A stretch of DNA of 64,000 nucleotides from assembly GCA_949128115.1 (NCBI GenBank), contig OX421966.1, positions 33,063,042-33,127,041 on the forward strand, written 5' to 3'. Origin of the DNA: Anaspis maculata. Taxonomy: Eukaryota; Arthropoda; Insecta; Coleoptera; Scraptiidae. Below the pieces are notes generated by a model, which was given only the letters and a program-made list of their open reading frames with translations, was not told the origin of the DNA and searched no databases. Shown piece by piece: positions 35,404 through 48,094 of the stretch; position 1 is the first letter of the stretch, and every line of letters starts with the position of its first letter. Position numbers and translations under genes: made by a program.

Positions 35404-38400
35404 GTGAGTTGTACCTCATTTATGAAAACTTCTAAGAAATGACGAGAGCGACGATGTTGGGTAAGGTATACTTTTCTCTCTACCTTGGATATGAGTATAG
35501 TGAATAATGATAATAGCAGCCTGCGTGGTGTTGTTTCTCGTGTTGTCATGCATGTCATATTGGTGGGGATGCAATTATACGTGGTGTTTCATTCAGCGCT
35601 CTGTGTGTAGACTGCTTGGCTTCTCTCATCGAAACCCATGGTAACGGAAAAGTTCCTTGAATCATTCCGAAACGATTGAATGTCATTCGATATTGAATCA
35701 TGTGCTGCATCACTCGCTGTAGTCCTTACACGTGTCAAAGAGACGAAAGTCACTGTTGCGACCAACACTTTTATTAGCGAACACTCTGTACAGAATTCGG
35801 ACAATGGATTTGCGTCAGACGAAACGGAATCTCACGTATGGTGGTTCGCTGCGGAATACCACGTGAAATGTAATTGCACCGCAATTATTCAAAGCCGGGG
35901 AAAAATGACCGACATCGAGTGTATAATGATCGTGACAAGGACGGTCACGATGTTGTCTCATACACGCATACCTTTGCACTCCCTATCTTTCAGATTGTGG
36001 TGCATTTACCACTTGACAGGAGTTTCTCCGGTAGCTCTCTCTCTCTCGGCGATCTTTTGAGCGTTGAAAAATCAATGGGTGCAATTCGAGTTAAAGTTCA
36101 AAGATTGTTTCGCAAGTATCTTGCGAACAGAAACGGAGATGAATTTTTACGCTTGGCTCGCATAAATCAATAATCAATTAGGCGTAGCGCGTTTTATGGC
36201 CAACTAATGGTTTAATAACAATAAAACGGTGGTGCAGGAGCAGCGAAACGGCAGCAAAACAATAAATAAATTAAGGATTGATCGCGCGCGGTCCGATGAT
36301 TGCAACGGCCATTACTTGCATATTTCTGTTTCTATCCATCCACATTGTAATTACACCATTACGTGCGTTTTGTGTTCGATTATTTTTCAATTAACGATAC
36401 AAATCGCGAAAAGTGGCGGCGTTGAGTAATTATTTCAAATCGGATTAAGGAATTCGAACTGCTCGCATCAGCGACAAATTTCGTGTTTTTCATTTTAAAC
36501 CATCGAACAGAAATCGCTGAATTTGATAAATAAGCTATGCAACTTCCAGTGCATGTCATTGAGAATCTTTTTGATTGATACTGTGTAACAGCAATGTTCT
36601 TGTTAGGTGTACACCATGACGACGGATGTTTAATGGCAGTCCTGAATAGTTCTTGCAAATACTTTTTGCAGCGTTTTGCTGTCAGGCACTCTCTCTCCGT
36701 TTATTCGCGACTCAATTTTTCCCGCTCAAGGTGGCTGCTGAAAGCGGATTGTAATAAGTACGACAACCGAACTGCCAATCAATGACACCGAAGTGATATA
36801 ACAATGGCATGCCGGCATCTCATGCCGCTTTTAGCATTTTTCTTGTAACGGGAAAAATTGAGTCGAAATGCGAATCAATCCGTCAACACTTGATCAGTAT
36901 TTTTTTAAATATAAATCTCAGCTAACAGCTAATTTAATTAGGATTGCTATCTGATGATAATAGATCATTGATTTCAGCTTGAACGGTGAATAGTAAGTAG
37001 TTCATGTAGCATTTGATTATATTCACAACCCACCTGTTTTATCGCACTCTTGAATTAGGAATAAAATGACATACGCTTCAATAATAATACCGCGCTTCCG
37101 AACAGGTGGGCACACTTTGTGAAAACCTAAATTAGGTACCCGCATACACGCGACAGCAGAAAAAAGGGCGAAGTTTTGCGGTGACGAAACCCGGACAGAT
37201 TGGAACCTAAAAAAAGAACTCAAGGACCGCGAACCAAGGACTATTTACGTCTATGATTTCGGCAGCCCCAGCGGCGGCAATTTTTGCCAAGCTTGCGTAA
37301 GGTACACTTATCCTCAAATATAACTTCATTCATCTCTCTGGCGGAGCTCATCAGTATTCCGAAGCGTTTTAAAAATCATTTTGAAAACCAATATTTGCTC
37401 ATTTACCCACCGCAGCACATTCTGTGTCCGGTTAAATTAGCGCTGCATATAAATTTTCGCCTTTGTATGTGTCTGTGCAATTAGCGTGTATACGGTGGTC
37501 ATTGAAAAATTCAAGAGTGGGTGTGGGTAACTGTATATACCGAACACAAAGGCGTTGAACACTACCGCGCTGCCATTAATATACTTTCGCCCATATGTAT
37601 AAATAATTATTGTTATTATAAGTAGTGGAGCAGTAAAATTGGTAATCGCGTCGATGAGTTTTTAATGCAGAGTTCGGGAAGTCGAGAGCGGCAATTTAGA
37701 AGAAAATGACACACCTGTCGGGCCCGTGGAGGCACACGGAGACCATTGACTTATGATGGTGCTAATCAGTTTTTGTGTGTCACTGACGACATGAAAAATG
37801 CTTCTTTATTTCCCTTGATTGGGTATAGGCTGCAATCAGGCACCTTACTCGGGCTTCGTTAACATTCGTTAACAGTACCAGCACCATAAAGAACAACAAC
37901 AACGACGCTATTATATAAATTATTTATTTATAGAAACTAGGAAGAACTGGAAAGATACGACAATTATTGCAATACACTATGGCGTTTGGTACATATGGCT
38001 ATTATTAGACGTGATGGATGTAATAGATTTTAATGGTGTTTATAATTGAACTCATTATACCGGGTGTGGTCGATTCGCAGAAAAAATTTGGCGCTGAATT
38101 CCTCAACACAAGTATCAGTCCTTACAATTTTTGATAGAAATTACCAAATTTCTACACATAATTCGTCTTTGTTGGGCCCTCAGTCGCTGTTTTACTTTTA
38201 TTCGCACAAAAACGCATCAGTACAACCGTAGCCGAACATTTTGTACTGCTGTCAAAATCATCATTTTAAAATTAAAATTGCACACTTCGTGAATGTGGTT
38301 TCAAAAAACTACTTGCTTCTACAGTTCCGAGGATGTCTCTTTTCCCCTTCAATGTTTAAAAACGAATCATAATTATACGTTTATAATTTAAATTAAAAGA

Positions 38401-40100
38401 TTGACAAGTTTGACAGGTGTAACAAAATTTTTGGTCGCGGTTGTACTGTCGCGAGCGGAAAATTCTGGATGTTGAAATGTTTGAAATTCCAAAAACGCGA
38501 CGTAGCTCTTCATGCGTAGTATATTCATCATAAGGCCAGTAACTATGTCAATAATTCAATCAAGTTTTAATTATAGTAAAAACAAGACATGTGATTTTAT
38601 TTGTAATTATTCAAAAGTTGGATGTCCAGAATTCTCTGCCCGCGACTGTAGTACTTAGTATGTGGTAAGGTACAATACTGATTTCGAACAAACAATAATT
38701 TCAATCCTAATGTGTCTCCAATATGTCTAGCTCGCACAAAATGAAAACCACTTTAAACAATAATGATTACTGTCGTTGTTGTGTTGTTGTTATTGTTTAG
38801 TAGGAAAATTGCACGTCATAAAATATTAAAATTGATTCAACTGGAGAACGGCTGTGCATCTCACCAAAAGTTCTTGGCGATTTCAGCTGCGCTTGCCCTT
38901 CCGTCAGTCACGGGAACTTCGAACTACTGAAAACAGCTGTCGATTTGGTATAAGCGTTATTAATTGGTTGCTTATTATTACTCTCGCATGTCACACTGAC
39001 GAAAACCTTGCTAAAATAACGATAAACAACTACAATAATGACAATTTAGTGTAGCACGGAATTACCGATAAAGTGATAGATTTCACAGGCCCGCTTCACT
39101 TGAAAATACATGCAGGCAGGCACTCGATCTTCGGGGAATACATGGACACTTACGCGAGATTATACGGAGCGAGTCACAATTTGTGACTTTCCTTTTAAAC
39201 GACACTTCCTCAATCTATTTCAGAATTAAGTGTGAACAAATTTGTTCTGAAAAATTCAGTTTTCTAGATACAGGGTGGTGAAGTCGTTGGTGAAAAATTA
39301 GGTCGCTTTAAGAAAAGTTAGAAAAACTTGACCTTGAAAAAAATTATGTGTATATTAACAATTTCTGCCAACAAAAGCACCCTCTCTTATCAGTCACCTA
39401 ACATTACGTCCCTATTCAAATGGTATTGTTGTGAAGAATTCAATTTACAGTTACAGTCCCATACTGACAGGACTATTTGTCAGATTCTAGCAAGGTGATG
39501 GGTGGAATCTCACAGGAGCCACACAGTTGTAAGAAATGTTGCGTCTTATGAATGCGCCCATTGTGTAGAACGGTGAATAACTGTAGATTAGGAAAGCCAC
39601 AAGGGCATCTAGTCACTCAAAACGAAAAATGAAACAATGATTCAAATTAACGTCTAGTTTTATCAACAATCAACTCGACAAATCAATGAAACAATCCAAC
39701 TGAGATGCTTGAAAGCAAGTGGAAGGCGGCGGTTTGGTCATGGTCATGTGGTTTTGAAAAGATGAAAACGAGTGTAAGCATAACGCTACTCTCATGAATT
39801 GACCTCAAGTCATTCAGTGCTTCGATGGAATGGCCCTAAACGACGGGAAAACACGGGAGTTTGAACTTAAGTAGTTTGACCAGTAACTGACAGTGACTGG
39901 AAACGTCAAGCAAGAAACAGAGGTTATCCAAATTTCAAATCAAGACATGAAATGACGGACGCCGGTCGTTGAAGCGTTGAAAAGTCAAAAAAAAAATCCC
40001 AAAAGTTGAATTTGATTTGAAAATCTCAAAATTAATCATGGCAGCTCAAGAGCAATTTATTGAAAATCACATTTTGACTTCAAAATTCCAGTATCAAAGC
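35404..40100. other. intron 1 downstream of exon B, mostly unique AT-rich DNA
   Basis: No complete element recognised; a single CAGGGTGGTGAAG end occurs at about 39272. No RNA gene or coding exon is supported. Confidence 0.4.
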
Positions 40101-40440
40101 AAAACATGCCCGTTATCCAAGTCGTATTGAAATCTGATCACTTTTTTAAGATTTCAATGTGGCGGCTAGAAGATGACCAGAAGTGGCATTTGTTTTCGAA
40201 ATCTTAATTATCCAAACAAGACCTTAGTGTGTTTCAGGTTTCATTAAAATCGAATCATTTATATAAAAGTTCAATATGACGGCTCGAAAGTGACATTTGA
40301 CCTTGAAGTTCCAATTACTTGAACCAGGCATGAGTGTGCTCCAAGTTTCAATGAAATCGGACCACTTTCTTGGAAGTTCAACATCGCGGCACAAAATGAT
40401 CAATATCTTTGGCAGTTGACCTTTGATTTTCAAAATTCAA
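40095..40440 (+). repeat. about three degenerate units of 108 bp
   Basis: Each unit reads roughly CAAGTTTCAATGAAATCGGA, CCACTTT-TTGGAAGTTCAA, CAT-GCGGC and TTTGAC-TT-AAATTC. First unit near 40116, second near 40226, third near 40334. Confidence 0.65.
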
Positions 40441-40854
40441 AAACGTGACTGAAGCTGAAACACCAATCTTCATAACTATGCTATTGGAATGCATGAAAAC
40501 TTTTTTTGGGAAATAGCGCTCGTACTGAACTTTCGGCAATTTCACACTGTGCCATTGATCACCCCGTAGAAACTTCATAACAAATTGTTCGTATTTGACG
40601 TGATCAAGGCATGAAAATGAAGGATTGGGCTATCGAACACTGAAAACCGATATGAAATCGCTGACGGCAATCAAAAGTTATGATGATTTTAGAAATAGTC
40701 TGAATTTGCTTGTCCCCTAGATTCTTTTGATGTGTGTAAATTAATGACTTTAAAAAAACTTTCTGTGTTTAACACTATGATTGAGTCTCTATGGGCTACG
40801 TGCATGACATATAGCGCCGCGGCGGAATGTGAAGTCCTTGTTGGACTCGGTTCA

Positions 40855-40925
40855 GTAGGCGAACATCTCACTAGGTGGCGCTGTGATGGTTTCGCGAACA
40901 TCTGACTAGGTGGCGCTGTGACAGC
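40855..40925 (+). repeat. tandem duplication of about 35-40 bp
   Basis: GCGAACATCTGACTAGGTGG CGCTGTGA follows an almost identical GCGAACATCTCACTAGGTGG CGCTGTGA. Confidence 0.8.
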
Positions 40926-40933
40926 AAACAAAT

Positions 40934-41098
40934 CAGTGGCGTAACTAGAAGTGTCCAATGGGGGGGTCACGACTGAAAAATATGCGAATATGCGACCCAA
41001 ACGAATGAAAAAGCGTCGTATTTGAGATTTTTTCAGGGAATTCGATAGCCAATGAGGGGGGTTTTGACCCCGAAACCCCCCCTCTAGTTACGCCACTG
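40934..41098. mobile_element. 165-bp hAT-like MITE with 8-bp target duplication
   Basis: CAGTGGCGTAACTAGAA at the left and CTAGTTACGCCACTG at the right are inverses. The eight bases AAACAAAT flank both ends (40926-40933 and 41099-41106). An exact 8-bp duplication and CAGTGGCGTAAC termini are typical of hAT. Confidence 0.9.
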
Positions 41099-42239
41099 AA
41101 ACAAATACACGAGATATAAATGTCAAAACAAGTTACCATGCAACTACATACTTCAAAGCTGTCTGCTGTCAAAGGAGCCCAACCAGAATTTCTAATTTTA
41201 ACCACCATGGGCTCTGTGTGTCCTACGCGTTGACAGCTCACGGTGATGCACATAGCCCATGGGAGTCTATAGATTGCTGTTCACTATGATTAAATCTCTA
41301 TCGGGTCTAGATTGCTTTGTGTCTAAGTTGATGTTTCGAAGCTATTTTTGAATCGTCATTTGCGATGAAAGGTGAAAATGCACGGTCAACAGAAACGAGG
41401 AAAACAAACGATCTATGCAAAGACTTATTGACAAAAAAAGAACCGAGTGCGAACATGATAACGTGCACTTTCTCTTTCACTTTCAGTTAGTTTATGATCA
41501 TGGACCACAGAGCTGTAAGTAATAAAACGTAACCTACTATTAGAATGGCAAATTCGCTATTTTTTACCTGGTGCAGAACACACGGTAATCAATCGAGAAT
41601 TTGAATTCCGAACAATTTGCCCAGCTGGGATAGAAAGTGATCTATGGCCTGCCGCGCAATTCAGGGTACAGACTAGACAGTGAGTAGATATTGATTTTTT
41701 GCTGTGATAATCGAAGCTAACTCACCTACTTTGGTGTTCAGTATTCACGTAGGTAATATCCATTCATAGTTCTGACTCCCATGTCTTATCTGAACAGGAA
41801 GGATGTTGTAAAAGCTCTCCGTGGGGAGTAATCTCGATTTGTCCTTCTCAAGGCACGTTTGCTTCCTCATTGTGGACTTTTGCCGTTTTATTGTCCACAG
41901 GTATCCCATTGATGATTGAAAAAAAAAAACATAGAGCCCTTGGATGAAGTTGAAGTCAGGTGTAATTTTTTTTTTTCGAAAGCTCGATTTTTTTTTCTGT
42001 CAAATTAAAACTTGCTGCATCTATCAAGCCTTTTATTGATTATTCGCAAAAAAAAAACATGAAAAAAGTCGAATTTTGGAATGCTAATGAATTGCACAGG
42101 TTTTCACATTATTGAATGGGAAGTCGATTCTAGAAACAACATGCTAATCCGTCAAAATCTACTGATTGCTCGGCCGAACAACAAGCGCTTTCCCTCGCTT
42201 TTTCCTCTTCCTAATTTCTAAATTTTTTTACATCATCAT

Positions 42240-43110
42240 CCCAATTAACCTTCGGTCGAGTTGATGGTGCGGTGGTGGTGCTGCCCTTTTTTTTTCAACG
42301 ATTTAATGAGTATCGTAATTAAATGTCTGGTGTCCATTCTTCTGGCAGTCGATTTCATGGTGCTAATGGCGCAGACCTCGTTTCAGGCGCCAGCTTTGAA
42401 ACTTTTGGCCTGGCTGTACATCCTACCTGGCCCTCTTCAAGGCTCCTCTTGTCTTCTTCCAACAAGCGGCCGGCAGCAGGCCCCAGATTTTCATCATCTC
42501 AGTCGGGTTTCGTGCTTGGTTGGATTCTCATCTCGTTGTCTGCGTTGTGTTTGTGTGTGGGTCGTTCTTTGTGCTGTTGTGCTGAACTCTCCTTGTGTGC
42601 TGCTATGTTTTGATTATACATTCATTCACCAATAATAATTGTATTCTGGGCTGCTGGTATACGGATGGCGGTGGACTTGGTAGTGAACATGTATATCTAC
42701 TGGAACAATGCGAGCTTAGAATCGAAACGATGTAAGTCTAGTATGATACGTTTATTTAATATTGTTACCGTACCCGGATTAAAATACAGGAGAGCCAAAA
42801 GGAAAGCTAATTGCTCCTGCGTTGGTTGTGAAGTCTTGAAATCACATAGTTTTCAGGGAAGCGGCGAAGAGGAATTCTGAAATTCAAGAGTTTAGTGTGA
42901 GCGCTGCTGCTACTGAGTGGCGCCAGGATTCTCAAGCTATGTGGTTGAAAAATGAGAGGCCGGTCTGTGTTGTTGTCTTGAGTGTTGTGTGTTATGGGAT
43001 GAGGGTTTTGTGCCAGCCATCGAACACTTTTTTGCGCTCATGGTGTTTGTTTACACACCGTTTCTCATCAAAATTCCACGATTCCCCGTCCACCACCACC
43101 CATCTGAACC
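42240..43110. promoter_or_regulatory. GC-richer unique island in intron 1
   Basis: Repeat-free, with a + frame starting MSIVIKCLVSILLAVDFMVL at 42307 that looks like a signal peptide, but no strong phase-1 donor follows in frame. Possibly a regulatory island or an unrecognised non-coding exon. Confidence 0.2.
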
Positions 43111-43238
43111 TATGCAAATAGGCAGAATTTCTTATTACAGGTGTATTCTTCTTCACGTGCTGAAAGACGAGCAGTTTCATGAGCACGTTCCACTGTTGCG
43201 TGAATTGTTTTATTTCAACTCATGAAATAATATTTTGT

Positions 43239-44377
43239 ATCATTTCAATGGAAACGACCTACCCTAACTAAATTTTTGCCTGGTGAAATTTGAAAAATCC
43301 CCCGAGACCCGTCGATTTTTGTTTCGAGGGGTACATCTAAAGCAAACATTCGCAAATATCTATGTTCAATCCTCCACCTCCACCAACCCCAATTTTGAAA
43401 TTTCAAACGACACTACCTACTTTGCGATACATCAAACTGAAGCTCTCAACTCCACCCCTCTTTTTCCTAAAATTCTCTTGTGTGTCCAGTTCAATAATCT
43501 CGACCCCTTAATTCTCTTTGATTTAGTCAGTTTCATCCTAAATAGCATCGAAGAAGAGAATTTTTGATAGAAAAAGTGCTACCCCAATTCACCCCTTTGC
43601 TCTCACCCACCCCAACTTCAAAATTTACCAAGACACCACCCCTACCTTGTGATACATCGGATTAAGCAGAATTTGATTCTCTCTCTGGAAACAATTTTCC
43701 TCGATATTTCACCCCTCCCCCTTTAAATTGGGCATTTGGAGTATTTTGAGAGGGAAAGGGGATTTTTAAAAAAATTTAAAATATTTTTTCCAGGAAGAGA
43801 ATCTGATTCTCTTCAGTTTGATATGTCACAAAGTGGGTAGTGTTATTTAAATTTTTGGGTTTGAGTGAGGGGGGTGAGGTTGAAAAATGTAGAAGTATTT
43901 TTTAGAAGGGGATCCTAAGGGTGGTTCAGTCAGCTTATTTAGCCGCGGTTTTAGTTTTAGCCATAAGCGTTGCATCGCTTATTGGCTGTTCTGAGGAGGC
44001 TGTTTCATAGACCTGAAACCTGACGTATTTCAGACAATCAACGATTTTACAAAGAAATGAATAAAGAAGAATTGAATTGAATCGAATTAAAGAGCCAATG
44101 GGCGTCGCTGCGCTTACGACTAAAATTAAAACTTACGGCTAAATAAGCTGACTGAACCCACCCTAATTCTCTTTAATTTGATGTATTGCAAAGTAAGTCT
44201 GTCATTTGAAATTTCGAAGTTGGGGTGGGTGGGGGTGAGGGGGTTGAAGACAGGTATTCGCCAATGTATGCTTTAGATGTCCCCCTCGAAACAAAAATCG
44301 ACGGATCTCTGTAAATTTTCTTGATTTTACCTGGCAAAAATGTATACAGGGTGGCTCGTTTCCATTGAAACACCCTG
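43239..44377. mobile_element. 1.14-kb CAGGGTG-end element with long TIRs, split by a Harbinger-like MITE
   Basis: The right end reads TACAGGGTGGCTCGTTTCCATTGAAACACCCTGTA-like sequence (a hairpin at 44345-44379). The left end TTTCAATGGAAACGACC at 43243 is its decayed inverse. Arms continue inward, for example CCCCTCGAAACAAAAATCGA mirrored near 43312-43331. The interior is interrupted by 43919-44163. Confidence 0.7.
43919..44163. mobile_element. PIF/Harbinger-like MITE, copy 2 (245 bp)
   Basis: GGGTGGTTCAGTCAGC and GCTGACTGAACCCACCC ends flanked by TAA (43916-43918, 44164-44166). Relative to 11939-12102 it carries about 80 bp of extra sequence in its centre (GAAATGAATAAAGAAG region). Confidence 0.82.
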
Positions 44378-45239
44378 TATAAACTTGACTCACACCCGCA
44401 AGCTCGTTTTTGGACGTGGGTTGCACAATATTTTGCATGTTTAAACCTCGTTTTGTAGACTAAGATCATTGGGTGCGTTCTGCGTTCATATGAACTCAGC
44501 GATCAGGTCGCGCAGTCACGCAATTGGTCCAAATTAAAATTTCGACCAATGATGTGACGCTCAGTTCAAAAAATTTTTCGGCTCACCCGAAAATTTCAGT
44601 AGCACTCAATGTTCCACACTTCCTGAATGTGTAGCCTATTTTGAATAACTTGTACTTTTCTGAATAGCTGAATTCTCGGACTAGGTTACAACACGATGCG
44701 TAGAATTGATTAAAAATCAAATTTCTAAAAGGGGGTTGCATCCTACCCAAACATAAATTAAGTCAAATCCAGTTTGGGAGAAGAATTGCATATGAGTCAA
44801 CTTTTCGTCGAAGAACCATTCATTACAAATACATCACGATCAATCTCGCTTGTCTAGGACAACAGTTAACGACGGAAGAGTCAACTTAGGACTGCATGTT
44901 TTCACAAAAGAATCGATGCCCTTACTTACCTGATGATACACGTAAACCTTTATTACGAAAATGACTGATTATTCGCCTTCACGACTAAACAGTAAAAAGC
45001 CAGTCTTTAATTTTTGTAACCTAATTGGTGCTTCATCGTTAATTGTTTCCTGGGACAAGTGAGATTGATCTTAGAGTGTTCGTATTGGATGGTTCCTTTG
45101 ACAAGTTTATTCTTGTACAGTTTTCTCCGAAACCGAATCTCTGAGTTGACTCATGTGTTGCGCTACGTTCGATACAACCGCCGCGCTTTTTGAATATTTG
45201 ATTTTCATTCGATTTTTCTCGCTTCTTCTTCTTCACGCA

Positions 45240-45656
45240 AAAATCTTGAAAACGAAGCCTCTAATCAAAATTTTGCGAGGGTAACTTTTTCTTTGAAATT
45301 GAACTTGAAATTCTAAAATGTGAACAATCTGCAAAATTACCTCAATGGGTAAAAAATAGGGGTAAAAAACCAAAGGCATTCCCCATTATCCACGCCTCTG
45401 AAAAATTTTAATCGACCGCGTTATTATCGTTAGATACCGACTTACTTTGGTAAGCTTCGGTTCAAATTTGAACAAAATCGGTTAAGAAGTTTCAAAGTTA
45501 TGACGAAAAATCAATTCTTGAAGTTCAACTTTGAGCGCCTATATCTCCGTTATTATTCGTTTCTGACATATATTTTTTCGAGAAAGTCCACTTCTTTTGA
45601 CGTTTCCCATTACTTCCTGGAAGGACGCGATTTAAATCTGGAACACCCTGTATAGG
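45240..45656 (+). repeat. dispersed repeat family B, copy 3
   Basis: Contains GCCTCTAATCAAAATTTTGC, AAAAAATAGGGG, CCCCATTATCCACGCCTCTG, ACAAAATCGGTTAAGAAG and AACTTTGAGCGCC, matching 7020-7520 and 20290-20600. It ends GGAACACCCTGTATAG, so this family too is bounded by the CAGGGTG motif. Confidence 0.65.
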
Positions 45657-46316
45657 GTATGTCAACTTGGTGTAGAAAATAGAACGACAGTGAGGGAAAT
45701 GCTCCAAAAGAATCAGAAAAATATTCGAAAAAACTTAAGATTTTTATTTTTGAAAATTGGAGAGTCAAATGGTGGTTCCTCGACCCCCTCTATTTTCGTT
45801 ATCTTAGAACATTTTAGTAAACTCTCTTCAACAGATCAAAAAGCAATGTTTTTGAACCTTTGAATGTCTTAGTTTTATATATTGTAGATACAGGGTGAAT
45901 CATAAATCCTGAAAATCCAGTTTTCTTTAAAAATGGTTGCAGAAAATTTCATATGGGAACTATTTTTGTTATTTGTTGCTCTACATCAGTTTTATAACCT
46001 CTAGAATTTTTTACGGGCATTTTCGAGAAAAAATAGATTTCTAGGGTTTATGACTCGCCCTGTGTACACTAAACAAAATTACAAAACTCATTCAAAGGTT
46101 GAAAAAGTTTGCTTTTTGGTTTGATGAAAATAGTTTACTGAATTATTTCAAAATAACGAAAGTAGAAGAGGTCGAAGGACCACCTTTTGACCCTCCATGT
46201 TCCCAAAAATATAAATCATAAATCATAAATTTTTTCCAACATCTTTCTGGTACTTTTGGAGCATTTCCCTAACTGCCATTAAATTTTCTACCCCAAGTTT
46301 GCAAACACCCTGTATT
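45653..46316. mobile_element. 664-bp long-TIR element hosting a nested element
   Basis: Left CTTGGTGTAGAAAATAGAAC and right inverse (TTAAATTTTCTACCCCAAG) start arms of over 200 bp, including GGGAAATGCTCCAAAAG and its inverse. The right end is CACCCTGTATTTTGA. The centre is occupied by 45891-46062. Confidence 0.7.
45891..46062. mobile_element. nested 172-bp MITE
   Basis: CAGGGTGAATCATAAATCCT after TA, and AGGGTTTATGACTCGCCCTG before TG (expected TA). It sits near the centre of the 45653-46316 element. Confidence 0.7.
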
Positions 46317-46549
46317 TTGATAAACATGGGTAAATTTTAAATAAATCCTTTGTACTGGGCACTCAAATCTTGTTTCCAATGCACATTTTTACATAATAAA
46401 GTGTGTAAACTGAAGAAACACCGCCGGAAATCACAGTTCCTCATTAGAAAGGTAAAGGCCATACCGCACTCGCATCCGTCAATCGAACGTTCCAATCGGC
46501 GCAAAACGTCAATGATCAAACCGACCCATTAACAATGTGTATTTTAACA

Positions 46550-47400
46550 CAGGAATAGACTGTTATTGGTTGCGGAACGACCGGCGCTCCCAAAGCGCAC
46601 ACGTTGCTCCTATAAATTTGTTTAACAATGGGGCAGGGTCTTAGAGCAAAGAGAAAAATAGCAAATCTATTTATTAGAACTAGAAAACCATGCTGCCGCC
46701 GCTGGAGAATTGTGTACCATTATCGCACACTATAATCGAACGTTGCAGTCGGGCACGCAACCTTTTAGTGCGGAAACGGTATCAAGAATGTCAATGGTCA
46801 AAACCTTGATCCCGTTCTCTGGTGGACCACGTTGTAGTAGTTTGCTTGTTTGTTTGTCTCGTGTAGTGTAGTTTCGGTTTTGCACTTTGACGGAGAGGAT
46901 GGATGAGAATCGGAAATGCGATGCCGTTACCGGCCCATCAATTAACGCTCTCTGCGACGACGACGACGACGACCATCTGATCAAGGCCAGTTCTGGTGGG
47001 TGTTACATACATATGGGTTTGGTCGTCCCATGGCTCTCTCAGTATGTGTGTGCGTACAACACCCGGACGTTGGCTTGGCTTTGCTTTATAACTTCGCACA
47101 CGTGTTCGCCTAGTTGCTGCTGCCTGGCACACGGAGTGGTAAAAATTTATTATGAATGGTCGTCGGTATCTTACTGTGCCACTGCTGTCGATACAGTGTG
47201 TCGTGAGTGTCGATTTTTGCTTTGCCCGTATCCTTTGTTCGTGTGTTGTTGCAGCGGTGGTAGGCATCGCCACCGGGAGTTCTCATTGTTTCTCGTTCGA
47301 AGTTTTTTGAACCAACCAACGGTTACGTAATGCGGTGTATGAAATCGTGGTCTATTGTTCGGAGATCTTATCGTTATTAATTATTTGGTCCAACTCGGCA
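46550..47400. promoter_or_regulatory. GC-richer unique island shortly upstream of the shared exon
   Basis: Repeat-free. A TATAAATT occurs at about 46612. ATG 46899 opens 32 codons plus one base (MDENRKCDAVTG..., with a six-Asp run) to a TCTG|GTGGGT donor at 46996 in phase 1. It could be a third promoter with its own leader; no hydrophobic segment. Confidence 0.3.
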
Positions 47401-48094
47401 CGATTCTCCAGGAAACGGGCCGAAAGTATCGAGTAAGTGATATCTCGTATCGAAGTCATTTCCATATCGGCAGCATTCAGGTCACTTCCTCCTGATTTCC
47501 CCGATTTTTCCAAGCGCACCGTCAATCCTGGATTAACCTAGATCGCCTTGTGTACCTACATTTATACAAGAAATCTTGAGATCTTCGGTCTCAAGCTCAC
47601 GCATCTAATTAATCGCAGGTGTGAGAGGACGCGTGATCGGATGACCATACTTCGTCTTCACACGATCTCTCGCTCTCACCACGTAAATTCGCGCTTACGG
47701 CTAAATAGAGCTATGATAATATTGGTTCATGGTTATCGGAATGTGGGTCTGGTCTCTCCCTCATGCTTAATGAACAGCTGCCGGCCAGACTCTGCTGACT
47801 CAAGAAAATCGGATTGAACCGAAAGGACACCGAGACCATCTATGTTCATGTAGTTCACGTTGCGAAACTGGCAGTAGTAGCCGGCTGTTTGCAACTTTGC
47901 AATCGAATGCCGTAGGAAACACGTTTTTTTTTTGCAATCATAAAATATGGAACCGTTTCGGGTGTGTCGCGTGCAGCAATGCATGGCTATACCTGTGATG
48001 AGATGATCATTATGTGTGATGTAATTATTATTGTTCATTGTAGATTGGCATTTGTATGAAAAAGTGACGTAATCAAGCTCTTGTTTTGTTCCAG
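47400..48094. other. end of intron 1
   Basis: Unique sequence ending in the TTGTTTTGTTCCAG acceptor of the shared exon. No other feature supported. Confidence 0.5.

Noticed and set aside
42307..42480. Signal-peptide-like frame MSIVIKCLVSILLAVDFM as a tkv first exon
   Set aside because: None of the in-frame phase-1 GT sites resembles a donor.
46887..47330. 147-codon + strand frame as a protein-coding gene
   Set aside because: Cys-, Ser- and Tyr-rich with no family resemblance; only its first part, from ATG 46899 to the donor at 46996, is kept as a weak alternative leader.
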